A stretch of DNA of 64,000 bases from Rhodanobacteraceae bacterium (GTDB lineage Bacteria; Pseudomonadota; Gammaproteobacteria; Xanthomonadales; Rhodanobacteraceae): assembly GCA_003142815.1 (NCBI GenBank), contig PLNP01000024.1:65378-129377 (forward strand). The letters run 5' to 3'. The notes beneath the pieces are model-generated. The model made no database searches. It worked only from the letters and a program-made list of their open reading frames with translations, and was not told where the DNA came from. The position numbers were made by a program, and so were the translations under genes. Below, piece after piece: positions 18,660 to 25,467 of this stretch; positions within the stretch are counted from its first letter, which is position 1; each line of letters opens with the position of its first letter.

Positions 18660-19683
18660 GCGCGTCTCCAACGGGCAGCAACAGGCTGAATACGGTGGCG
18701 CCGGGTCGGCTGCTGTAGCGCAATTGTCCGCCGTGTTCGCGCGCGATTTCCTGGGCCAGCGCCAGACCGAGGCCGCTGCCGTCCGGTCGTCCGGACACCA
18801 ACGGCTGGAACAGGGTGTCGACAAGGTCCGCGGGCACGCCGTGGCCGTCATCGGCAATGTCCACGCGGACCGCAAAGCGCACGCTGCGATCGCCCAGGCG
18901 CGCAGCGTGCTCGGCGCGAGTGCGCCAGGTCAGGCCACGCGCGCCCGCCTCGACCGCATTGCGCGCAAGATTCAGCAACACTTGGGTGAGCCGATCGGCA
19001 TCGCCGTTGACCGTGGGCAGACTCGGGTCGTAATCGCGCGTCTGACTCACGTTAGGCGATTGCGCCGCGATCAGCGCCGCCACGCGCTCGGTCAGTTCGT
19101 GGATACCGATGCGCGCCAGGCGCGGTTTGCCGCTGTTGCGCAGCAAGCGGTCGGCGAGGGCGGTCAGGCGATCGACCTCGGCCAGGATCAGGTCGGCCAA
19201 CTCGGCGAGTTCGGGCGTGTCCAACCGCCGCCGCAACAACTGCGCCGCGCCGCGCACGCCGGCTAGCGGGTTTTTCACCTCGTGGGCAAAACCGCGCAGG
19301 GACTCGGACAGATGCGGCGCCACCGGCTCGACCGGCAGCCCCGCTGGATACAGTTCAAGCAGAACCTCTTCGGAATCGACTGGGACGAACGCCAGGTCGC
19401 ACGCGAATTCACCCGCGCTGCCGCGCAACGCGGCCGAGCGCAACAAGATCGTGCGCTGCTCGGCCAATGCGCGCGTGGCGGTTTCGACCAACGTCGGTGG
19501 CGCTCCATCAAGCACCGCCAGCGGCTCATCGAGCAGACGCCGGCCGCCGCCCAACCGTTCGACCAGCGCCGGATTCACGCTGCGCAATCGCAAGCCGGCA
19601 TCGAGCACCGCGACGCCCGTGCGGCTGTGGGCCCAAGCCGTGACCGCAAGCTCAGGCGTTGGGTGGGTGCGTGACGAAATCAT
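18652..19683 (-). CDS. ntrB: Nitrogen regulation sensor histidine kinase NtrB
   Basis: A 343-residue cytoplasmic kinase/phosphatase. An N-terminal PAS-like region (residues 10-110) precedes the H-box AHEVKNPLAGVRGAAQLL with phosphoacceptor His134. The ATP-binding part includes NLARNAVEAGA, DDGHGVPADL and GSGLGLALAQEIAREHGG. There is no transmembrane segment, as expected for NtrB (GlnL). It is the first gene of an ntrB-ntrC operon. In many relatives glnA lies upstream; here the upstream 1.4 kb contains only gene remnants. Confidence 0.93.
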
Positions 19684-19764
19684 TGCACCAGTTTAGTGCA
19701 TGAAAGTTGCGCGCGATGGAATTGCGCGGCACATTCGATCCAACGACGGGTGGCTCGCGGTTGA

Positions 19765-20288
19765 TCACCCGCTGCTTTCTATCCGATAACTCACTTTCAG
19801 ATCGTTCATCCAGGAAGGGGGCACCAGGCCATCGTGTTGCTATCGGCCAACGACGATGCCTAGGGTGAATGCGCAGCCGTTGGGCAAAGTCCTTGACCGC
19901 CTGCCTCGATTTGAGCTGGGCGAGCTCGATGGATGAGACGTTTGGTATCAGCCAGTCCCTGGCCCAAGCGTTGGCCTCGCGTTCCTGATCGGTCGTGGAT
20001 GCGCTGTGGTTGGGGTCGTCGAGGGCGAGTTGCATCCAATCAGCGCGCCACACTACTGACGTGGGAACCGGTGATCGCCGGCACCAGAACGAATACGACG
20101 CCCGCCTCGGAGAAAAGCGACTGCAGGCGAGCGCCAAACTTCTCTGGCGGCAGCACCGTCAGCGCACGTATCTCGCGCAACGCATGCTTTAACCGGGTCT
20201 CGTCGTAGCGCGGACCGTTGTGCTTCTCGGCGGCCTGTTCGCCCATGCGCAGCCAACCGGAAATGGCGCACGCCGGGCACTCAAGCCG
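19765..20288 (-). pseudogene. ImmA/IrrE-type metallopeptidase remnant
   Basis: Three frame-shifted pieces on the minus strand together resemble the HTH-linked ImmA/IrrE (HigA-like) family. The first (20285-20040) reads WLRMGEQAAE, LKHALREIRALTVLPPEKFG and VFVLVPAITGSHVSS. The second has DQEREANAWARDWLIP and QAVKDFAQRLRIHP. The third has GIVVGR, an in-frame TAG, then QHDGLVPPSWMNDL and a stop at 19765. The segment that should hold the HExxH zinc site between the first two pieces is missing, and the N-terminal DNA-binding domain is not visible. With two frame changes, a nonsense codon and a deletion it cannot make the original product. Confidence 0.8.
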
Positions 20289-20342
20289 CGTGGCGGTGTT
20301 GTCGATCTGGTCGCGGGGCGAACTAAGGCAGTGCCGGGGTTG

Positions 20343-20600
20343 CTACGCTGCGGTCACGTAGTTCAAACGCTCAAAGAGGCTCCTGACTGACGACTTGTGC
20401 CAATACCTCCTTCTTGTTGGCGTCAACATGCCGCGCTCGTTCAACTCAGCGGCGTGCGCCCTGGGCTGGTGAAGCCTTCCAGGCGAAGTTGTTCGATAAC
20501 GGGCCGCACGTTCTCGGTGTGTCGGTCGGCGCGGGCTTGAATGACTGCGAGATCTCCACGAAACCGCTCGAACAGCTCTGCCAAGCAGAGCCGAGCCCAA
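20343..20600 (-). pseudogene. Serine-recombinase C-terminal remnant
   Basis: The minus strand reads LFERFRGDLAVIQARADRHT, ENVRPVIEQLRLEGFTSP in one frame, then after a one-base shift near 20460 continues AAELNERGMLTPTRRRYWHK, SSVRSLFERL. The pattern of a helix, ALNERG and a TPxGxxWH-like turn is the C-terminal helix-turn-helix of resolvase/invertase-family recombinases. The catalytic domain is absent. It is next to the ImmA/IrrE remnant on the same strand, so both may come from one decayed mobile element. Confidence 0.72.
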
Positions 20601-20654
20601 AGGGCCGAGCTTCATGGACGGTGCGAGTCATCCTTTCCCCAGCCAGCACCCGAC

Positions 20655-20684
20655 GGCCCCGCTCATGCGGGGCTTTCTTTTTTT
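20655..20684 (+). terminator. Strong Rho-independent terminator without an upstream gene
   Basis: GCCCCGCTCATGCGGGGC is followed by TTTCTTTTTTT. It is oriented for rightward transcription, yet no intact plus-strand gene precedes it for more than 10 kb. It may have belonged to a lost gene. The bases just upstream (GTGCGAGTC ... CCCCAGCCA, 20622-20648) weakly resemble the T-arm and 3' end of a tRNA, possibly tRNA-Gln, but they do not fold cleanly. Confidence 0.8.
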
Positions 20685-20689
20685 GCGCG

Positions 20690-20987
20690 TCGCCGGGGCG
20701 GCAGTGGCCAAGCTGCGCGCACGCGGTGTCGAAGTGCTGTTCGTGCGTCCCCGAGCGGCGGTCCGTTTCTTGCCTTCGAAGACAAGGTGTTTCCACGCGC
20801 GCAGACCTGGGATGTGCTGATTGCGCGCACCGGCGCGCCAGGCATCTATTTCGAGGACTACCCCGAACTGCAGGGATACACCCAGCCCGAGTGGTCGCAT
20901 CTGTCCACGGCTGACGCCGAGCGCTTCACCGCTTCGCTGTATCGGATCATCGAGCGGGACTACTGGCGCCGCGGGCAGGCACGCTGA
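20690..20987 (+). pseudogene. Frameshifted 3' remnant of an SGNH-hydrolase-like gene
   Basis: The first part reads VAGAAVAKLRARGVEVLFVR in one frame. After a probable one-base deletion near 20752 it continues GGPFLAFEDKVFPRAQTWDV, LIARTGAPGIYFEDYPELQG and PEWSHLSTADAERFTASLYR in another frame. The ending PEWSHLSxxDAxxF resembles the last conserved block of SGNH-type or AlgJ/X-like hydrolase-fold proteins. There is no start or N-terminal domain. The family name is tentative; that it is a broken coding remnant is more certain. Confidence 0.6.
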
Positions 20988-21091
20988 GCCATCGTGTCGA
21001 CCTCGTTGACGACACGGCGCACGGCGCCGCCACTGCGCATCTTGTCGCCGCTGTATCTCCGGCCTCGCTCGGCTAGATCACCGGTCCATCG

Positions 21092-22654
21092 CTATCGCTG
21101 CCCTGCGGAATATGGCCAAGGGGTTCGCGCTTGGCGGCGCCATGCAAACCACCCGAGCAGTCCTGCCAGCAACGCCATCGCCCATGCCGACAGCGCTGGC
21201 ACCGGCGTCTGCACGATCGGCGGTGGAAGTGCCTGTTGCTCGAACGCACCGATGTCCGCGGCGGCACCGTAGACGCGCGGGTAGGCCGGGCCGCGCTGGT
21301 CGAACGCAAGGTTCACGAGGTTGTTGCCGACATCGACGGCCGGGCTGCCGGCGCCGAGCGTGTGCGTGCGCGTGGGGCCGCCATTGTTTGCGAGCGGGCC
21401 GAGCAATGGATTGGCAGTGAGCGTATCGGCGGGCAGGGTCACGGTGGGGCTGGCGATGCCGACCAGATTGTTGGCGCCGCTGATCATGAGCGCCGAAGGG
21501 GCCTGCAGATCGGCGAAATTGCCGGCGCCGGTGCTGTTGCCGAATGCGAGGCTGCTCTGCAGGTTCGACGTCGACGTGGCGATCCAGATGCCGCCACCGC
21601 CGGCTTGCGCGTGATTCGCGGTGAACGTGCTGTTGTTCGCTTGCAGCATCGCTGGCCAGCGCAGGAACAGCGCGCCGCCGATGTCGGTCTGGGCGACGTT
21701 GCCGGACAACGTGCTGTTGGAGATCGTCACCGGGCTGAACGCGGCGATGCCGCCGCCGCGGCCGTAGCTGGTGTTCGAGTCGATCGTCGAGCTCACGATA
21801 CTGCCGCCGAGCACTGCGATAATGCCGCCGCCGATGTCGTAGCTGGTGCGGCCTGCATGGAACAGGTGTTCGGCGCGGTTGCCGGTGACCGTGCTTTCGG
21901 TGAGCTGCATCGAATAGACGAACGCCGCGCCGCCGAACGCGGCGGTACCGGCGTCCTCGTGCACGCCGTAGCCCACGTTGCCGGACAGCGTGCTGTTCGC
22001 CATCGTCAACGAGTAGGCATAGAGCGCGCCGCCATAGGCGCCTTCGCCGCCGGCATAGCAATTGCGCACGGTCGTGTTATCGAGCGTCACGTAGCCTGCC
22101 GAGGCGATGCAGCCGCCGCCGGCGACGTGGAAGCCGGTCGCCCGATCGCGCCCGCCCTGGATCGTCATCGCGTGTACGGTCAGCGCGCCACCGTGTGGAT
22201 GGATGAAGACGCGATCCAGATGATTGCCGTCGATGGCGAGCACATCGCGACCCGGGCCGCTCAAGGTCAGATTGTCGAACGGGATCACAATCGCGCCGGT
22301 TTCGAGCGTGATCGTCGCGCAGGTCAGCGCGGTGAGGTCGATGACGTCGCCACCGGCCGCACTCTCGATGACCGAGCGCAAACTGCCGGCACCGTCATCG
22401 GCACAGTTGGTGACCGGCCAGGTCGTGGCAACCGCGTGGGTTTGATGCGAGGTGGTTCGCGGCGCGGGAAATTGCGCAAAAATCCGGCGTGCGGGGTCGG
22501 CGCGCAATTGTGGTCCGGCGACGTCGATGCTCGCCGCGACCCGCTCCGGTGCAACGACCAATGCGCCGAGCGCAAGCAGGCCGGCGACGACAGCCGCCGC
22601 AAGCGGTTGGCGCTGCAGGCAGCGTGCAAGCGGAACAGGTGTCACGTCGTTCAT
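21092..22654 (-). CDS. Secreted parallel beta-helix protein with IPTL-CTERM-like tail
   Basis: A 520-residue exported protein. After a signal region (residues 1-45, LAAAVVAGLLALGALVVAP) it contains many short turns of the GG-A/I and NSTLSGN type (for example TMANSTLSGNVGYG, ISNSTLSGNVAQTDIGGALF). This is the pattern of right-handed beta-helix and polymorphic outer-membrane-protein repeats. PAVDVGNNLVNLAFDQRGP followed by ADIGAFE is a choice-of-anchor domain. The end PVPALSAWAMALLAGLLG plus a basic WRRQAR tail fits the IPTL-CTERM sorting signal: PEP-like motif, membrane helix, basic tail. The start at 22654 has GGGGAAC upstream. Adhesion or surface display is an inference. Confidence 0.85.
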   Translation of the reverse strand: MNDVTPVPLARCLQRQPLAAAVVAGLLALGALVVAPERVAASIDVAGPQLRADPARRIFAQFPAPRTTSHQTHAVATTWPVTNCADDGAGSLRSVIESAAGGDVIDLTALTCATITLETGAIVIPFDNLTLSGPGRDVLAIDGNHLDRVFIHPHGGALTVHAMTIQGGRDRATGFHVAGGGCIASAGYVTLDNTTVRNCYAGGEGAYGGALYAYSLTMANSTLSGNVGYGVHEDAGTAAFGGAAFVYSMQLTESTVTGNRAEHLFHAGRTSYDIGGGIIAVLGGSIVSSTIDSNTSYGRGGGIAAFSPVTISNSTLSGNVAQTDIGGALFLRWPAMLQANNSTFTANHAQAGGGGIWIATSTSNLQSSLAFGNSTGAGNFADLQAPSALMISGANNLVGIASPTVTLPADTLTANPLLGPLANNGGPTRTHTLGAGSPAVDVGNNLVNLAFDQRGPAYPRVYGAAADIGAFEQQALPPPIVQTPVPALSAWAMALLAGLLGWFAWRRQARTPWPYSAGQR

Positions 22655-22750
22655 GGGGTTCCCCGATGCGCGCGCTGCGGCGCGCACGTGTTTCGAGTAT
22701 GGGAGCACGCGCAGGCGCGCTGGGTCAATCGGACGCGCGTTGGCTGGCGC

Positions 22751-23395
22751 TCAATGCATCTCGTCCGCGCCGATCAGCACGATATCGGCTGGACGCTGCG
22801 CGAATAATCCGACCGTGACCACGCCCGCGATCTGGTTCAGGTCGCGCTCCAGCTCGACTGGCTTGGCGATGCGCAGACCATGCACGTCGAGGATCCAGTT
22901 GCCGTTGTCGGTGACCACGCCGTCGCGCCAGACCGGTTGGCCGCCGCGTTTGACGAGCTCGCGCGCGACATAGCTGCGCGCCATAGGAATCACTTCGATC
23001 GGTAGAGGAAAACCGCCCAGCGTCGCGACGCGCTTGCTCGAGTCGATGATGCAGATGAACACGCGCGCGGCCGCCGCGACGATTTTTTCGCGAGTCAACG
23101 CGGCGCCGCCGCCCTTGATCAGGCAGCGATTCGGGTCGCACTCGTCGGCGCCGTCGACGTACAGCGGAATGTCGCCGACCGCGTTGAGATCGAGCACGGC
23201 AATGCCGTGTTGCTTGAGCCGCTGCGTGGATTGCTTGGAACTCGATACGGCGCCTTCGATCAGGTGCTTGCGTTCGGCCAGCGCATCGATGAAATGCGCG
23301 ACGGTCGATCCGGTGCCGACGCCGACGATCATGCCGTCTTCGACATAGCGCATCGCGGCGCGGCCGGCGCGGCGTTTTTCTTCGTCCTTCGTCAT
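22751..23395 (-). CDS. rpiA: Ribose-5-phosphate isomerase A
   Basis: A 214-residue enzyme that interconverts ribose-5-phosphate and ribulose-5-phosphate in the pentose phosphate pathway. Substrate-binding motifs [16 protein letters not shown] (residues 24-39), [20 protein letters not shown] and TREKIVA are all present, and [11 protein letters not shown] and GVVTVGLFA close the protein. The length is typical (E. coli RpiA is 219). The ATG at 23395 follows GGAGAGAAG. Nothing in the gene is unusual. Confidence 0.97.
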   Translation of the reverse strand: MTKDEEKRRAGRAAMRYVEDGMIVGVGTGSTVAHFIDALAERKHLIEGAVSSSKQSTQRLKQHGIAVLDLNAVGDIPLYVDGADECDPNRCLIKGGGAALTREKIVAAAARVFICIIDSSKRVATLGGFPLPIEVIPMARSYVARELVKRGGQPVWRDGVVTDNGNWILDVHGLRIAKPVELERDLNQIAGVVTVGLFAQRPADIVLIGADEMH

Positions 23396-23421
23396 TCTTC
23401 TCTCCGGATCATGTTCGGGAA

Positions 23422-23485
23422 AGCATCGCGGCTGCGCTGCTCCTACAGTGGTGTCCGCTTTTGTAGGAGCGCTGCAAGCGCGACC
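23422..23485. repeat. Paired GTAG REP elements
   Basis: AGCATCGCGGCTGCGCTGCT followed by CCTACA, and then TGTAGGAGCGCTGCAAGCGC followed by GACC, face outward from a 14-base spacer. They fill the gap between rpiA and the EVE-domain gene, both on the minus strand. Confidence 0.85.
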
Positions 23486-23503
23486 CCAGCGCCTGCCGCT
23501 CCC

Positions 23504-23956
23504 TCATTCAAGGGAAAGAATGCGGTCCCACTGCGCTTGGGTCACTGGCAATATCGACAGGCGATTGCCGCGGCGCAGCAGCGCGAATTCCTCGAGGCGC
23601 GGTTGCTCCTTGAGTTCGGTCAGCGTGATCGTGCGCGCGAGCTTGCGTTTGAACGCGATGTCGACCAGTTGCCAGCGCGGCGTTTCTTGCGTGCTGGCAG
23701 GATCGAAATAGTGGCTCTTGCGATCGAACTGGGTCGGATCCGGATACGCGTCGCTGGCGACCGCGGCGATCCCCACGACGCCGGGTTCGGCACAGCTGGA
23801 ATGGTAGAACAGCACGCCATCGCCGGGCCGCATGCCGTCGCGCATGAAGTTGCGTGCCTGGTAGTTGCGCACGCCGCTCCAGGGCTCGGTGCCGACGCGA
23901 GCCAGGTCATCGATGGAGAACGCATCGGGTTCGGATTTCATCAGCCAGTGACGCAT
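23504..23956 (-). CDS. EVE-domain protein
   Basis: A 150-residue single-domain protein of the EVE/PUA-like family (human THYN1 relatives). The start MRHWLMKSEPDAFSIDDLAR, then WSGVRNYQARNFMRDGMRPG and VLFYHSSCAEPGVVGIAAV are the characteristic blocks. EVE domains bind modified nucleotides in DNA or RNA. Here it is a stand-alone version in the conserved neighbourhood of fau and rpiA, not fused to a nuclease or restriction domain, so a housekeeping RNA- or nucleotide-linked role is more likely than a restriction system. Start and length are normal. Confidence 0.92.
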   Translation of the reverse strand: MRHWLMKSEPDAFSIDDLARVGTEPWSGVRNYQARNFMRDGMRPGDGVLFYHSSCAEPGVVGIAAVASDAYPDPTQFDRKSHYFDPASTQETPRWQLVDIAFKRKLARTITLTELKEQPRLEEFALLRRGNRLSILPVTQAQWDRILSLE

Positions 23957-23990
23957 GAGGCATCCCGCGGTTTTGGTCGCGCTGCGCCAG

Positions 23991-24599
23991 TCATGTCGGC
24001 GACGCCGTGAGGTCGATCAACTCACGCTCGGTCGCGATGTAGTCAAGATGGACGTCCCACGGCATCGCTTCGATCGCGGCCACTTCCTGGGTCGCGTAAC
24101 CGACGCCGACCAGCATCGGTTTGGCGACGCCGGCGCGCCCCTGCAGGAACGCGAAACTGCGGTCGTAGTAGCCACCGCCGAAGCCCAGACGATTACCGTC
24201 GCGATCGAAGCCGAGCAAGGGCAGCAGCACGACATCGAGCTGTTCGGGGGCGAACCGGTCCGCGCTCGCGCATTCGGGCTCGGGAATGCCATGGCGATTC
24301 ATCGCGATGGCCATGCCGGGTCGCCACGGCGCAAACGAGAGCTGTCGCTCGGCGCCGACCACTGGCAGGCAATAGACTTGTTCGCGTGCGCGCAACCCGG
24401 AAAGCAACGCGGCCAGCGGCAATTCCCCGGCGACGGCCCAATAGCCGCCGATGCGCCGATCGGTGAGGAACTCGGGGATTTGTTCGAGCTGATCGAGCAG
24501 CGTCTGCGACGCCGCGATGCGCTCGGCCGCAGACAGATTCGCGCGGCGCGCGCGAAGCTCCGTGCGCAAACGTTTGCGTGCGTCCATCTCGGGTTTCAT
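23991..24599 (-). CDS. fau: 5-formyltetrahydrofolate cyclo-ligase
   Basis: A 202-residue enzyme (YgfA, methenyl-THF synthetase) that converts 5-formyl-THF to 5,10-methenyl-THF with ATP. The N-terminal RKRLRTELRARRANLSAAER block and the ATP/folate motif LLPLLGFDRDGNRLGFGGGY followed by YDR near residues 131-153 are diagnostic. It lies directly after the 6S RNA gene on the same strand, as in many gammaproteobacteria where ssrS and ygfA are co-transcribed. ATG 24599 is a plausible start; ATG 24587 is a close alternative. Confidence 0.94.
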   Translation of the reverse strand: MKPEMDARKRLRTELRARRANLSAAERIAASQTLLDQLEQIPEFLTDRRIGGYWAVAGELPLAALLSGLRAREQVYCLPVVGAERQLSFAPWRPGMAIAMNRHGIPEPECASADRFAPEQLDVVLLPLLGFDRDGNRLGFGGGYYDRSFAFLQGRAGVAKPMLVGVGYATQEVAAIEAMPWDVHLDYIATERELIDLTASPT

Positions 24600-24669
24600 C
24601 GGGGGTTGTCAGCAGCGGCGTTCACGGTTGCGGATCCCGTGGCGCCGCCGCGGAGCGAAAAAAGAAAGC

Positions 24670-24859
24670 GGTGTCCTCCGCCATGTCGGTGCGCATCGAA
24701 CGACCTTGATCCAGAGGGATCAGGTGGGAGGGCTGGCGAAACCGTAAGGCTTTCCACACGAGGTGGACTTGCACACAGGTTTTCGCTTCGCAATCCCGGG
24801 TCGTCAATAGGAACAAGGCAATATGTAAGAGTGCACTGCCGGGCACCACAGAGGACACC
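24670..24859 (-). ncRNA. ssrS: 6S RNA
   Basis: The interval between zapA and fau encodes a structured RNA on their strand. The ends pair perfectly over nine bases (GGTGTCCTC at the 5' side, 24859-24851, with GAGGACACC at 24678-24670), and the 3' stem runs into a T-rich stretch (CTTTCTTTTTT) suited to termination. About 190 nt between the stem ends matches the 184-nt E. coli RNA. The 5' side reads CTCTGTGGTGCCCGGCAGTG, typical of the 6S closing region. 6S RNA binds sigma-70 RNA polymerase and lowers transcription in stationary phase. The exact ends are inferred from the stem. Confidence 0.88.
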
Positions 24860-24864
24860 TGCGG

Positions 24865-25167
24865 CTATTGTAGTGACGTGGCGAACGCGCGTTCAAGCTT
24901 CGCGTTGAGTGCTTGCAGTTTCTCTGCCAACTGTGCCGATTCGGTCGATTCGCGCTGGCGCGCGTTCAGCAATTCATGGCTGATCTGAAGCGCGGCCAGA
25001 ATCGCAATGCGATCCAGGCCCGCCGAACGCGCGTTGCCGCGCATCTCGCGCATCTTGGTATCGAGATGGCGCGCCGCGTCGAACAGGCCGGGGCGTTCCT
25101 CGGGCGTGCAGGCGATCAGGAATTCGCGGTCGAGAATGTTGACCGCAACGGGTTCGCTGGCGTTCAT
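24865..25167 (-). CDS. zapA: Cell division protein ZapA
   Basis: A 100-residue FtsZ-associated protein. VAVNILDREFLIACTPEERP followed by GLFDAARHLDTKMREMR is the ZapA N-terminal head, and a coiled-coil helix (ESAQLAEKLQALNAKLERAF) follows. ZapA bundles FtsZ protofilaments at the division site. The start overlaps the end of the upstream TIGR02449-type gene by four bases (ATGA), indicating an operon; 6S RNA follows 5 bp after its stop. Confidence 0.94.
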   Translation of the reverse strand: MNASEPVAVNILDREFLIACTPEERPGLFDAARHLDTKMREMRGNARSAGLDRIAILAALQISHELLNARQRESTESAQLAEKLQALNAKLERAFATSLQ

Positions 25168-25382
25168 ACGTGGTTCTGCTCCAGCGACTTCAAGCGCATG
25201 ATCATCGCCTCGACGCGCGAGCGCGCCAGCTCGTTGCGCGCGAGCAACTGCGAGCGTTCGCTGGCGAGTTGCTCCTGGCTGTGGCGCAGGCTGCGGTTTT
25301 CATCCTGCAAGGTGCGGCACAGCTCCACGAGCCGATCGAGTCGATCGCCAATCGCCAGCAAACTCTGCTCATGGGTGGACAT
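25164..25382 (-). CDS. TIGR02449-type coiled-coil protein upstream of zapA
   Basis: A 72-residue coiled-coil protein (MSTHEQSLLAIGDRLDRLVE, LCRTLQDENRSLRHSQEQLA, ending MIMRLKSLEQ) of the small family regularly found next to zapA in Xanthomonadales and Pseudomonads. It resembles ZapB in size and heptad content and may take part in division, but its function is not established. The start at 25382 is set by the first Met of the coiled coil; upstream codons overlap the large sensor gene and are not protein-like. Confidence 0.87.
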   Translation of the reverse strand: MSTHEQSLLAIGDRLDRLVELCRTLQDENRSLRHSQEQLASERSQLLARNELARSRVEAMIMRLKSLEQNHV

Positions 25383-25467
25383 GAACGGAAATATAGCATC
25401 GCCACCGCACGGTTTGTCGGTTGGTGTTGGCGATGGCGGGCTCATGGCCGGGAAGTGTCGCATCCCG

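Noticed and set aside
21131..22807. 558-codon plus-strand frame opposite the beta-helix gene
   Set aside because: Antisense shadow with biased composition and no signal peptide, domain or ribosome-binding site.
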